Source: Rhizobiales bacterium YIM 77505 (lineage in GTDB: Bacteria > Pseudomonadota > Alphaproteobacteria > Rhizobiales > Beijerinckiaceae). From it: DNA of 64,000 nt. A program made the translations under genes and the position numbers. Positions 53,945-62,915 of this stretch are shown here, one piece after another (position 1 is the first letter of the stretch; the number at the start of each line of letters is the position of its first letter). The stretch is from positions 3,333,501 through 3,397,500 of the forward strand of contig JQNH01000001.1 of NCBI GenBank assembly GCA_000745135.1. Reading direction: 5' to 3'. The notes under the pieces are model-generated. The model searched no databases. It saw only the letters and a list, made by a program, of their open reading frames with translations, and was not told where the DNA came from.

Positions 53945-54637
53945 TCATTGCGGCAGACGGCCTGTCGCCTCGATGAAGGCCGCAGCACCGAGGATATCGG
54001 CGACGAGCGCCTCGCGCGCTTCCTTTCCGTCCTGTCTTTCGACGGCAGCGACGAGGCGCGCGTGATGCCGCTCCGCGCCGCCGGTGGTGAGGCGTCCGGA
54101 CGAGACCTTGATGTCGAGATTGATGACCGGACCGATCTTGAGCCACAGGCCCTCGATGATGCCGACGAGCGTCGGCAGCCGGGCGGCGTGATAGACGGCG
54201 AAGTGCAGGTCCTTGTTGACCCGCACGGCCCGCGTCGCGTTCGGGCGGGCGCTTGTCGCCTCGCGGCGGAACGCCGCGTCGAGCCGGCGCATGGCGGCAA
54301 GGTCGCGCTCCTCGCGATGGAGCGCCGCCTGTTCGGCCGCAAATCCCTCAACCGCGACGCGAACCGCCGTGAGCTCGCGGAACTTCGTCACCGTCATCAG
54401 CGGCACGCGGACGGAGCGGTTCGGCGCAACCTCGAGCGCCTCGTCGGCCACGAGCCGGGCCACCGCTTCCCGCACCGGCATCATGGACGTGCCGAGGCTT
54501 GCAGCGACGCGCCGCAAGGAAAGGCGTTCGCCCGGCGCCAGCTCCCCCGCGATCAGGAGCCCGCGCAGCTCGGCATAGACGCGCTCGCCGAGGGTAACCC
54601 GCTCCAGGCGGCCGATGCTCGCGAGCGCCGACGACAT
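53945..54637 (-). CDS. GntR-family (FCD domain) transcriptional regulator
   Basis: This 230-residue regulator has a winged helix-turn-helix (LSLRRVAASLGTSMMPVREA VARL region) and a helical FCD ligand-binding domain with the usual acidic and His residues (NKDLHFAVYHAA, ERHHARLVAA). It is divergent from the Liv-type transporter operon, and a perfect palindrome lies between them, so it is the likely regulator of the 54749-62891 gene set. The ligand is unknown. Confidence 0.92.
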   Translation of the reverse strand: MSSALASIGRLERVTLGERVYAELRGLLIAGELAPGERLSLRRVAASLGTSMMPVREAVARLVADEALEVAPNRSVRVPLMTVTKFRELTAVRVAVEGFAAEQAALHREERDLAAMRRLDAAFRREATSARPNATRAVRVNKDLHFAVYHAARLPTLVGIIEGLWLKIGPVINLDIKVSSGRLTTGGAERHHARLVAAVERQDGKEAREALVADILGAAAFIEATGRLPQ

Positions 54638-54683
54638 TCCTCCTCCGGGGGCTCGACAAAGCCCCGCTTTTGGGCGAGCCTAA

Positions 54684-54695
54684 CTGTGATCACAG
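54684..54695. promoter_or_regulatory. Palindromic candidate GntR operator CTGTGATCACAG
   Basis: This perfect 12-bp palindrome lies in the 111-base gap between the divergent gntR and binding-protein genes, followed by a partial repeat ATCAC. Its TGTGATCACA core is typical of sites used by FCD-type GntR proteins. It probably overlaps or adjoins both promoters. Confidence 0.65.
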
Positions 54696-54748
54696 ATCAC
54701 GGCAAGCGCCTGTCGCTGAAGCCGCGACGTTGAGGGAAGGAAACCGCC

Positions 54749-55996
54749 ATGAGCCATTCTCGTCATCCCACGCGGCGCCGCCTTCTGCAGGGGGCCGCCG
54801 GCGCTGCGACGCTTGCCGGCATCGGCATGCCCGCCATCGTCAAGGCCCAGAGCGACGCCATCCGCATTGGGCATCTCACACCCTTGACCGGCTTCCTCGG
54901 GCCGCTCGGCGAATACGCGCAGATGGGCGTGCGGCTCGCCGCCGAGGAGATCAATGCGGCGGGCGGCGTCCTCGGCCGCAGGATCGAGCTCGTGATGGAG
55001 GACTCCGTCAATCCGCAGACGGCCTCCGCCAAGGCGGAGCGGCTGATCGAGCGCGACAAGGTGGCGATGATCATCGGCGAGATCTCGTCCGCCTCGGGCC
55101 TGGCCATCGGCCAGGTCGCGAACCGCCTGAAGACCGTGTTCATCAACACGGGCTGCAATTCCGATGCGCTTCGTGGCGCGAGCTGCAATCCGTACATGTT
55201 CCACATCGAGGCGGCGAACTCGATGTACGTGGAAGCGGTGGGCAACTACCTCCTTCGCGAGAACCTGGTGAAGGGCAAGAAGTGGTACACGCTCACCGCC
55301 GACTACGCCTTCGGCCACGACCTGGCGCGCGTCGCCCGAAACTTCTTGCAGAAGAACGGCGGCCAGCTTGCCGGCGACGACCTTGTGCCGACGGACGCCA
55401 CCGACTTCAGCCCCTACCTCCTCAAGATCCGCCAGGCGCGCCCGGACGTCGTCGCCTCGAACCTCGCCGGCAACCAGATCACCAATTTCATCAAGCAATA
55501 TGCCGAATACGGCCTGCCCTTCCCGGTCGCCGGCTTCGGCTTCGACACGGTGGTCGCGTGGGGCGCGGGCAAGGGCAATTTCTCTGGCATCTGGCCGCTC
55601 GTCTGGCACCACCTCGTCGACACGCCCTCATCCAAGAAATACGTCGAGGCCTTCCAGACGAAGTACGGCAAGCTTCCCGACAACCAGAGCTGGGGCGACT
55701 ACCACTCCCTCAAGATCGTCGCCCAGTCCATGAACGAGGTGAAATCAGCCGATCCGCAGAAGCTCGCGGAGCATCTGCGAAAAGGAGCCAAGTTCGACGT
55801 CGGCAAGGCGCGCGAGGCCTATTTCCGCGCTTACGACAACCAGATGATCATGGAAATGTATGCCATCCGCGCCAAGGCGCCGGACAAGATGAAGGACCAG
55901 TGGGACATCTATGAACCGCTCGGCTCCGTGCCCGGCCCCGGCGAGGACATGGAGATCCTTGCCCCGCCGAAGGACGGCACGTGCAAGATGGCCTAG
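54749..55996 (+). CDS. Liv-type ABC transporter substrate-binding protein (Tat signal)
   Basis: This 415-residue periplasmic binding protein has a twin-arginine leader (TRRRLLQGAAGAATLAG) and the Peripla_BP_6 fold: IRIGHLTPLTGFLGPLGEYA, GVRLAAEEINAAGGVLGRRI, LIERDKVAMIIGEISSASG and WYTLTADYAFGHD. It binds an amide- or amino-acid-like compound for the LivHMGF machinery downstream. The ATG is preceded by GGGAAGG. Confidence 0.92.
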   Translation: MSHSRHPTRRRLLQGAAGAATLAGIGMPAIVKAQSDAIRIGHLTPLTGFLGPLGEYAQMGVRLAAEEINAAGGVLGRRIELVMEDSVNPQTASAKAERLIERDKVAMIIGEISSASGLAIGQVANRLKTVFINTGCNSDALRGASCNPYMFHIEAANSMYVEAVGNYLLRENLVKGKKWYTLTADYAFGHDLARVARNFLQKNGGQLAGDDLVPTDATDFSPYLLKIRQARPDVVASNLAGNQITNFIKQYAEYGLPFPVAGFGFDTVVAWGAGKGNFSGIWPLVWHHLVDTPSSKKYVEAFQTKYGKLPDNQSWGDYHSLKIVAQSMNEVKSADPQKLAEHLRKGAKFDVGKAREAYFRAYDNQMIMEMYAIRAKAPDKMKDQWDIYEPLGSVPGPGEDMEILAPPKDGTCKMA

Positions 55997-56069
55997 GCGC
56001 CGAACGCGCCCTCCCGGACGCGCCCAAAGGCGCGATCCGGGATCGCGTGAAAGGCCGCTCCGGACAGCG

Positions 56070-56101
56070 ATCCCGGCCCCCCGCTTCGCTCCGGCCGGGA
56101 T
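56070..56101. repeat. Hairpin ATCCCGGCC / GGCCGGGAT between binding protein and livH
   Basis: A perfect 9-bp stem lies just before the livH start within the 108-base gap. It may stabilise the upstream binding-protein message or reduce readthrough so that the receptor outnumbers the permease. The sequence also resembles dispersed intergenic repeats. Confidence 0.5.
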
Positions 56102-56104
56102 GAG

Positions 56105-56992
56105 GTGGATTTTCCCTTGCAGCTCATCTTCCTCCTCGAACAGGTGCTGAACGGGCTGCTCGTTGGCGCCTATTACCTGCTCATTGCGCTGGGACTGTCG
56201 CTGATCTTCTCGCTTGGCGGCATCGTGAACCTGGCGCATGGGGGGTTCTACGCCGTCGGCGCCTACCTCGCCGTGCTGCTGGCGCCCAGAATCGGCTTTT
56301 CCGGCGCCTTCGTCGCCTCCCCTATCCTCGTCGCGCTTCTCGGTATCGTGATTGAGCGGTTCTTCTTCCGACGCTTCTACCGCTCCGACCCGATCCTGAG
56401 CCTCCTCCTCACCTTCGGCCTTGCCATGGTGATCGAGCAGGGGCTGCGCATGATCTTCGGGGCGGCTCCCCTGCCCTTCGCGATCCCGCCGGAGTTCCGG
56501 GGCCAGGTCTTGCTCGGCGACTTCATCTATCCCCGCTACCGGCTCGGCATCTTCGCGATCGCCATCGCCGCCGTCGCGGCCACGTGGTTCATCGTCTACC
56601 GCACCTCCTTCGGACGGGTCGTGCGGGCGGGCGTGCAGAACCCGGACATGGTCGGGGCGCTCGGCATTCCGCTTCAGCCCTACATGACGGCGGTGGCGGC
56701 GCTCGGCGTCGGGCTTGCAGGGCTTGCCGGCGTGCTGCTCGCGCCCATCTCCGGCGTCCACCCTGCCATGGGTGCCGAGATCCTGACCGCCGCCTTCGTG
56801 GTGGTGGTGATCGGGGGGTTGGGCTCGTTCTGGGGCGTGATCTTCGCTGCCGTGCTGGTCGGCGTGGTGCGCGGCATCACCATCTATTTCTATCCGCCGG
56901 CCGGCGAGGCCTCGATCTATCTCCTCATGGCGCTCGTCCTGCTCCTGCGCCCGCGCGGGCTTCTCGGCGAGCGCATCCAGAAATTCGAGTAG
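56105..56992 (+). CDS. livH: Branched-chain amino acid-type ABC permease LivH
   Basis: The 295-residue protein has the LivH pattern: LLEQVLNGLLVGAYYLLIAL, SLIFSLGGIVNLAHGGFYAV, GLAMVIEQGLRMIFGAAP and VVIGGLGSFWGVIFAAVLVG. It pairs with the LivM part of the next gene. Translation starts with GTG at 56105, three bases after the hairpin stem. The next gene follows three bases after its stop. Confidence 0.92.
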   Translation: MDFPLQLIFLLEQVLNGLLVGAYYLLIALGLSLIFSLGGIVNLAHGGFYAVGAYLAVLLAPRIGFSGAFVASPILVALLGIVIERFFFRRFYRSDPILSLLLTFGLAMVIEQGLRMIFGAAPLPFAIPPEFRGQVLLGDFIYPRYRLGIFAIAIAAVAATWFIVYRTSFGRVVRAGVQNPDMVGALGIPLQPYMTAVAALGVGLAGLAGVLLAPISGVHPAMGAEILTAAFVVVVIGGLGSFWGVIFAAVLVGVVRGITIYFYPPAGEASIYLLMALVLLLRPRGLLGERIQKFE

Positions 56993-56995
56993 GCC

Positions 56996-59527
56996 ATGCG
57001 TGACGACCTCTCGCGCCGCGAGGGATGGCCGCTCCTCATCGCCGCCGCGGCCGCCGCCATCCTCCCCTTCGCCCTCGACGCGGTGGGCCTGCCCCTGCGC
57101 TCGTCGATCGACGTCATGGTCTTCGCGATCGCCTGCATGGGACTCAACGTTCTCGTCGGGCACACCGGCCTCGTCTCCTTCGGCCATGGGGCATGGTTCG
57201 GGCTCGCCGCCTATGCGGCGGCATTGAGCCAGAAGCACTGGTTCACCGGCGGCATCGTCCTGCCGGCGCTCTTCGCGCTCGTCTTCGTGGCGATTGCGGC
57301 GACGCTGCTCGGCGCGCTCATCCTGCGCCGGCGCGGGGTCTACTTCTCGCTCCTCACCCTCGCTCTCACCGCTCTCCTCTTCGCCATCGCCTATCGCTGG
57401 ACCGACTTCACCGGCGGCGAGAGCGGCCTTGGCGGCGTGACCCGCGCGACGGTGCTCGGCCTCGATCTGGAGAGGGACCGCGTCTACTACTGGGTCGTCG
57501 CTGCGATTAGCCTCGGGGTCTGCTGTCTGCTCTGGCGTTTCCACCGCTCGCCCGTCGGATCGGTGCTCGTCGCGATCCGCGAGAACGAGCAGCGGGCCCG
57601 CTTCATCGGCTATCCGACGAACCGCTACAAGCTCCTCGGCTTCGTGGTCTCGGCGGTGGTCGTCGGCGTGGCCGGCGTGCTCTCCGTCTTCAACCACCGC
57701 TTCGCCTCCGCCGAACCGCTGGCCGTCGCCTTCTCGGGCGAGCTCATCGCCATGGTCGTCATCGGCGGCATGCGCAGCTTCCTCGGGCCGGCGCTCGGGG
57801 CGCTCTTCTTCATTCTCTTCCGCGAGTTTCTCTCCATCTGGACGCCGCATTGGCTGTTCTTCTTCGGCATCCTTTTCGTCGGCTTCATCATGTTCTCGCC
57901 CACGGGGCTCGTGGGCGTCGCGGCGCGCCTTCTCGCACCGTTCCGCAGAAGGATCGTCGAGGAAGCCGCGATGGCGGGGCGCACGCTCTCCGACGAGCCG
58001 CTGCCCGCGTTCCTCAAGCCTCAAGATCATGTGGAAGGCGCCATCCTCGAAGTGCGCGGCATCGCCAAGAGCTTTGGCGGCATCCGCGCCGTGCAGGGCG
58101 TCGACTTCGCCGTCCGCGATCGGACGCTCCATGCCCTCATCGGCCCGAACGGCGCCGGCAAGACGACGGCCTTCAACCTCATCTCCGGCCTGTTCCCGCC
58201 GGATGAGGGCGACGTGCTCCTGCGCGGCCGCTCGATCGCGGGGCTCGCCCCCGAAGCGATCACCGAAGCCGGCATCGGCCGCTCCTTCCAGATCACCAAC
58301 CTGTTTCCGGCCCTCTCGGTGGAGGAGAACCTGCGCCTCGCCGTGCAGGCGCGCCATCCGCGGCGCTTCGACCCCTGGACGGCGGCGCGCTCGATCGCAG
58401 AGATCGAGCACGAGACCGCTGCGGTGATCCGCTATCTCGGCGTTGCCGGCATCGAGCGGGCGGAAGCCGGCGCCCTCTCCTATGGCGGGCAGCGGCTCCT
58501 CGACATGGGGCTGGCGCTCGCGACCAAGCCGCGGCTTCTCCTGCTCGACGAGCCGCTCGCCGGCCTCTCGGCGGCCGAGCGCCAGCGCATCGGCGACATC
58601 ATCAAGCGCATCTCCGCCGACCTGCCGGTGCTGCTCGTCGAGCACGACATCGACCGCGTCTTCCAGATCGCCGACGCGGTCACCGTCATGAACGAGGGCA
58701 GGGTGCTCATCGACGGCACGGTGGAGGACGCCCGCACGAGCCCCAAGGTGCAGGAGGTTTATATCGGCTCAGGGGCGGCAAGCGTCGCCGCCAAGCCCCG
58801 CGAGAGCGCGGCCGAGCCGGAGAGGATATTGTCGGTGGAGGGCGTCAACACCTTCTACGGCAAGAGCCACATCCTTGTGGACGTCTCCTTCGCCGTGCAC
58901 CGTCACGAAATCCTGGCGCTGCTCGGCCGCAACGGCGCCGGCAAGTCGACGCTCTTGAAAACGCTCATCGGGATTGCGCCGCCGGCCTCAGGCTCGATCG
59001 AGCTTGCCGGCGAGGAGATCGCCGGCCTGCCTTCGGCGACCATCGCGCAGCGCGGCATCGGCTATGTGCCGCAGGGGCGCGGCCTCTTCGCCGGCATGAC
59101 GGTGGCGCAGAACCTGGAGCTCGGGCGTCTGCGCCGCCAAACCGGCAGGGGCGCGCGCTGGGACCTCGATCGCGTGCTCGCATATTTCCCGCGCCTGCGC
59201 GAACGCCTCGACACCCCGGCGGACTTCCTCTCCGGCGGCGAGCAGCAGATGTTGGCCGTGGCCCGGGCCCTGTCGGGGGACGTGCGCGTGCTGCTCCTCG
59301 ACGAGCCCTTCGAGGGCTTGGCGCCGGCGGTGATCGAGCAGCTCTTCGAGAGCTTCGACCGGCTGCGCCACGAGGTCTCGATGATCATCGTCGATCACCA
59401 CCTTGATCTCGCGCTCGCGCTCTCGGACCGCACCATCGCCCTGGAGCGCGGACGCATCATCCACAGCGGTCCCTCGAAGGACCTGCGCGACGACCTTTCC
59501 TTGAGGAGGAAGGTGCTGTGGCTGTGA
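56996..59527 (+). CDS. LivM-LivG-LivF fusion: permease plus two ATPases
   Basis: Three normally separate subunits are fused in 843 residues without an internal stop. Residues 1 to about 325 form a LivM permease (NVLVGHTGLVSFGHGAWFGL, IGGMRSFLGPALGALFFILF). About 345-585 is LivG, with Walker A GPNGAGKT near 383, signature LSYGGQR and Walker B LLLLDEPLAGLS. About 605-843 is LivF, with Walker A GRNGAGKS near 643, signature LSGGEQQML and VLLLDEPFEGLAP. Both ATP sites look intact, so the protein should give one permease half and the complete ATPase pair of the importer. Confidence 0.95.
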   Translation: MRDDLSRREGWPLLIAAAAAAILPFALDAVGLPLRSSIDVMVFAIACMGLNVLVGHTGLVSFGHGAWFGLAAYAAALSQKHWFTGGIVLPALFALVFVAIAATLLGALILRRRGVYFSLLTLALTALLFAIAYRWTDFTGGESGLGGVTRATVLGLDLERDRVYYWVVAAISLGVCCLLWRFHRSPVGSVLVAIRENEQRARFIGYPTNRYKLLGFVVSAVVVGVAGVLSVFNHRFASAEPLAVAFSGELIAMVVIGGMRSFLGPALGALFFILFREFLSIWTPHWLFFFGILFVGFIMFSPTGLVGVAARLLAPFRRRIVEEAAMAGRTLSDEPLPAFLKPQDHVEGAILEVRGIAKSFGGIRAVQGVDFAVRDRTLHALIGPNGAGKTTAFNLISGLFPPDEGDVLLRGRSIAGLAPEAITEAGIGRSFQITNLFPALSVEENLRLAVQARHPRRFDPWTAARSIAEIEHETAAVIRYLGVAGIERAEAGALSYGGQRLLDMGLALATKPRLLLLDEPLAGLSAAERQRIGDIIKRISADLPVLLVEHDIDRVFQIADAVTVMNEGRVLIDGTVEDARTSPKVQEVYIGSGAASVAAKPRESAAEPERILSVEGVNTFYGKSHILVDVSFAVHRHEILALLGRNGAGKSTLLKTLIGIAPPASGSIELAGEEIAGLPSATIAQRGIGYVPQGRGLFAGMTVAQNLELGRLRRQTGRGARWDLDRVLAYFPRLRERLDTPADFLSGGEQQMLAVARALSGDVRVLLLDEPFEGLAPAVIEQLFESFDRLRHEVSMIIVDHHLDLALALSDRTIALERGRIIHSGPSKDLRDDLSLRRKVLWL

Positions 59528-59550
59528 TTGCGGCCCGAAGGAGTTCATGA

Positions 59551-60483
59551 ATGCCCACCATCGCCATCGTCGGTTCTGGCCTCATCGGGCGCTCCTGGGC
59601 CATCGTCTTCGCCCGTGGCGGGTGGGATGTGCGCCTGTGGGATCCAAGCGCCGACACCCTCGAGAGCGCGCCGCAGCTCATCCGGGAGGCGCTGGAGGAA
59701 TTTGCTGCTCACGGCCTCGTCGATGACGCCGCCACGGCAGCGCGGCGCGTCTGCGTCGCCTCGTCCCTGCCGCAGGCGGTCGAGGGCGTCGACCTCGTGC
59801 AGGAGAGCGGGCCGGAAGTGCTGGAGGTCAAGCGGCAGATCTTCACCGAGCTCGATGCCGCCGCGCCGCGCCATACCATCCTCGCCTCCTCCACCTCCGC
59901 CATCGTGGCGTCGAAGTTCACCGAGCACCTGCCCGGCCGCGAGCGCTGCCTCGTGGCCCATCCCGTGAACCCGCCGCATCTGGCTCCCATCGTCGAGCTC
60001 TGCGGGGCGCCCTGGACCTCGCCGCAGGTCATCGCCAGGGCGCGCGAGATCTATGAGAGCGTCGAGCAGGCGCCGATCACCGTCAACCGCGAGATCGACG
60101 GGTTCGTCCTCAACCGCCTGCAGGTGGCGCTGCTCGCCGAGGCGTTCCGCCTCGTCGGCGAGGGGGTGGTCTCGCCGCAGGATCTCGACAAAACCATCGC
60201 CGAGGGCCTGGGCTTGCGCTGGTCCTTCATGGGCCCCTTCCAGACCATCGAGCTCAATGCGCCAGGCGGCATCCGCGACTATTGCAACCGCTACGTCGCC
60301 TGGTTCCGCCGCTACATGGCGGACCTGCCGAGCCCCGCCGTGTGGGACGAAGAGAACATCGATCGCGTCATCGCCGCCTGGGGCCGCACGCCGACGCCGG
60401 AGGAGGTTGCGGCGCGCTCCCTGTGGCGCGACAAGAGGCTGACGGCGCTCAAGGCCCACAAGCGCGCGCAGCCAGCAACCTGA
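59551..60483 (+). CDS. 3-hydroxyacyl-CoA/L-carnitine dehydrogenase-like enzyme
   Basis: This 310-residue NAD-dependent dehydrogenase has the Rossmann motif IAIVGSGLIGRSWAIVFARG and the catalytic His in RCLVAHPVNPPHLAPIVELC, with the conserved Asn nearby. Members of this family act on 3-hydroxyacyl-CoA, L-gulonate or L-carnitine. The neighbouring beta-keto acid cleavage enzyme makes a 3-hydroxy acid such as carnitine a reasonable guess; the product would be the matching 3-keto acid. It starts 23 bases after the transporter fusion. Confidence 0.88.
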   Translation: MPTIAIVGSGLIGRSWAIVFARGGWDVRLWDPSADTLESAPQLIREALEEFAAHGLVDDAATAARRVCVASSLPQAVEGVDLVQESGPEVLEVKRQIFTELDAAAPRHTILASSTSAIVASKFTEHLPGRERCLVAHPVNPPHLAPIVELCGAPWTSPQVIARAREIYESVEQAPITVNREIDGFVLNRLQVALLAEAFRLVGEGVVSPQDLDKTIAEGLGLRWSFMGPFQTIELNAPGGIRDYCNRYVAWFRRYMADLPSPAVWDEENIDRVIAAWGRTPTPEEVAARSLWRDKRLTALKAHKRAQPAT

Positions 60484-60500
60484 TCCAAAGGAAACGCCCC

Positions 60501-61430
60501 ATGGCTCAACGGAAGGTCATCATCACCTGCGCCGTCACCGGCGCGATCCACACCCCCTCCATGTCGCCGCATCTGCCGGTCACCGCGCAGCAGATCGCCG
60601 AGGCGGCCATCGGCGCCGCGGAGGCCGGCGCCGCCATCGTGCATCTGCACGCCCGCGACCCTGAGACGGGCAAGCCCGACCAGAGCCCCGAGGCCTTCGC
60701 GCCGTTCCTCAAAGTCATCAAGCAGCGCTCGAACTGCGTCATCAACATCACCACGGGCGGCGCGCCGACCATGACGGTCGAGGAGCGCGTGCGTCCGGCG
60801 GCGACGTTCAAGCCCGAAGTCGCCTCCCTCAACATGGGGTCGATGAACTTCGGGCTCCACCCGATGCTGAACCGGTTCAAGGAGTTCAAGCACGACTGGG
60901 AGCGGCCCTACCTCGAAGGCTCGCGCGACCGCATCTTCAAGAACACCTTCGCCGACATCGAGTACATCCTCACCACCTGCGCCGAGAACGGCACACGCTT
61001 CGAGATCGAGTGCTACGACATCGGCCACCTCTACACGCTGGCGCATTTCGTGGACCGCGGGGTGATCAAGCCGCCGCTCTTCGTGCAGAGCGTGTTCGGC
61101 ATCCTCGGCGGCATCGGCCCGCATCCGGAGGATGTGGCGCACATGAAGCGCACTGCCGACCGCCTGTTCGGGGACCAGTATCGCTGGTCGGTGCTGGGAG
61201 CCGGCCGCAACCAGCTGCCCATCGCCGCGATGGCCGCCGCCATGGGCGGCAATGTCCGCGTCGGCCTCGAGGACTCGCTCTGGATCGGCCCCGGCAGGCT
61301 CGCGGAATCGAACGCGCAGCAGGTGAAGCTCGCGCGGCAGATCATCGAGGGGCTGGGGCTCGAGGTCGCCACGCCCGACGACGCCCGCGAGATCCTTCAG
61401 CTCAAAGGCGGCGACCGGGTGAACTTCTGA
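60501..61430 (+). CDS. Beta-keto acid cleavage enzyme (BKACE family)
   Basis: The 309-residue TIM-barrel enzyme has the Zn ligands H48 and H50 in VHLHARD, and a Glu in VGLEDSLW as the third. It belongs to the Kce/BKACE family, which condenses a beta-keto acid with acetyl-CoA to give acetoacetate and a new CoA ester. With the preceding dehydrogenase it forms the two-step 3-hydroxy-acid to keto-acid to cleavage sequence known from carnitine breakdown. The ATG at 60501 follows AAAGGAAA. Confidence 0.92.
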   Translation: MAQRKVIITCAVTGAIHTPSMSPHLPVTAQQIAEAAIGAAEAGAAIVHLHARDPETGKPDQSPEAFAPFLKVIKQRSNCVINITTGGAPTMTVEERVRPAATFKPEVASLNMGSMNFGLHPMLNRFKEFKHDWERPYLEGSRDRIFKNTFADIEYILTTCAENGTRFEIECYDIGHLYTLAHFVDRGVIKPPLFVQSVFGILGGIGPHPEDVAHMKRTADRLFGDQYRWSVLGAGRNQLPIAAMAAAMGGNVRVGLEDSLWIGPGRLAESNAQQVKLARQIIEGLGLEVATPDDAREILQLKGGDRVNF

Positions 61431-61448
61431 GCGCCGGGCAGGCCCGCC

Positions 61449-62891
61449 GTGACCTCCGACATCGTCTTGATGGACGCCTCGGCCCTGTCCGAGGCGATCC
61501 GCGCGCGCAAGGTCTCCTGCGTGGAGGTGATGACCGCCTATCTCGATCACATCGAGAGGCTCAACCCGCGCGTCAACGCCATCGTCTCCCTCCAGGACCG
61601 AAGCGATCTTATGGCGCAAGCGCGCGAGCGCGACGACCAGCTCGCCAGGGGCGAATGGCTTGGCTGGATGCATGGTTTCCCGCAGGCCATCAAGGATCTT
61701 GCGGCGACGAAGGGCATCCGCACCACCTTCGGCTCGCGGCTGTTCGCCGACTTCGTCCCCGATGCCGACGCCATCTTCGTCGAGCGCATGAAGCGCTCGG
61801 GAGCGATCATCATCGGCAAGACCAACACGCCGGAATTCGGCCTCGGCTCCCAGACCTACAACGACGTGTTCGGCACCACGCTCAACGCCTATGACCAGAC
61901 CAGGACCTCGGGCGGATCGAGCGGCGGCGCGGCCGTGGCCCTCGCCCTGCGCATGCTGCCGGTGGCGGACGGCAGCGATCACGCCGGTTCCCTGCGCAAC
62001 CCGGCCGCCTTCAACAACGTGTTGGGCCTGCGGCCCGTCTATGGGCGGGTGCCGTCGAACACGGAGGAGGTGTTCCTCCCCCAGCTCGGGGTTGCAGGAC
62101 CCATGGCGCGCACCGTGACCGATCTTTCCCAACTCCTTGCCGTTCAGGCCGGGCATGATCCGCGCGTGCCGCTCTCGCCGACGCACGAGCCGAGCACTTT
62201 CGCCGGCTCCCTCGACAGCGACGTGAAGGGGTTGCGGCTCGCCTGGCTGGGCGATTTGAACGGCCATCTTCCGATGGAGGACGGCGTTCTCGACCTGTGC
62301 CGGAAAGCCTTGCGGACCTTCGAGGATCTCGGCTGCCTCGTCGAGGAGGCGACGCCCGCCTTCGATCCGGAGCGCGTCTGGCAGGCTTGGCTCGTCTTGC
62401 GCCAATGGCAGGTCGGGGCGGCCTGGGCCGAGGCTTACGGGGATCCGGACAAGCGCATGCTCATGAAGCCGGAGGCGCGCTGGGAGATCGAGAACGGGCT
62501 GCGCCTTTCCGCGTTCGACGTCTCCCGCGCCTCGGCGGTTCGCACGGCGTGGTACCACACGGTCCGCCGCCTCTTCGAGGCCTATGACTATCTCCTCCTC
62601 CCCAGCGCCCAGGTGTTCCCCTTCGATGCCGCCACGCACTGGCCCAAGGAGATCGCCGGGCGAACGATGGACACCTATCACCGCTGGATGGAGGTGGTGA
62701 TCCCGGTCACCATGTCCGGCTGCCCCGCCATCAACGTGCCGGTAGGCTTCAACGGCGATGGCCTACCCCTCGGGCTGCAGATCGTCGGCCCCAACCATGG
62801 CGAGCTGAGCGTGCTGAAGATCGCCCGTGCTTACGAGCAGGCGACCAGGCATGTGCAAAACGCGCTTCCCCCGCTCCTGAACCAGCGATAA
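61449..62891 (+). CDS. Amidase signature-family hydrolase
   Basis: The 480-residue protein has the amidase Ser-cisSer-Lys triad: K82 in QAIKDLAAT, the cis-Ser in TSGGSSGGAAVA (S157/158) and the nucleophile Ser S181 in DHAGSLRNPA. The last motif deviates from the common GGGSIRIPA but keeps the Ser. It starts with GTG. In this operon it may release an acid from an amide taken up by the Liv-type importer, upstream of the dehydrogenase and BKACE steps. Confidence 0.9.
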   Translation: MTSDIVLMDASALSEAIRARKVSCVEVMTAYLDHIERLNPRVNAIVSLQDRSDLMAQARERDDQLARGEWLGWMHGFPQAIKDLAATKGIRTTFGSRLFADFVPDADAIFVERMKRSGAIIIGKTNTPEFGLGSQTYNDVFGTTLNAYDQTRTSGGSSGGAAVALALRMLPVADGSDHAGSLRNPAAFNNVLGLRPVYGRVPSNTEEVFLPQLGVAGPMARTVTDLSQLLAVQAGHDPRVPLSPTHEPSTFAGSLDSDVKGLRLAWLGDLNGHLPMEDGVLDLCRKALRTFEDLGCLVEEATPAFDPERVWQAWLVLRQWQVGAAWAEAYGDPDKRMLMKPEARWEIENGLRLSAFDVSRASAVRTAWYHTVRRLFEAYDYLLLPSAQVFPFDAATHWPKEIAGRTMDTYHRWMEVVIPVTMSGCPAINVPVGFNGDGLPLGLQIVGPNHGELSVLKIARAYEQATRHVQNALPPLLNQR

Positions 62892-62915
62892 GGGCGGGCC
62901 GGAGGCTTACTCCCG

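Noticed and set aside
55745-58645. A 966-residue open frame on the minus strand
   Set aside because: It is antisense to the livH and livMGF genes, which have unmistakable motifs. The product is acidic/basic low complexity with no domain, as expected for shadow frames in GC-rich DNA.
60312-62681. A 789-residue open frame on the minus strand
   Set aside because: Antisense to BKACE and amidase genes; no domain and no ribosome site.
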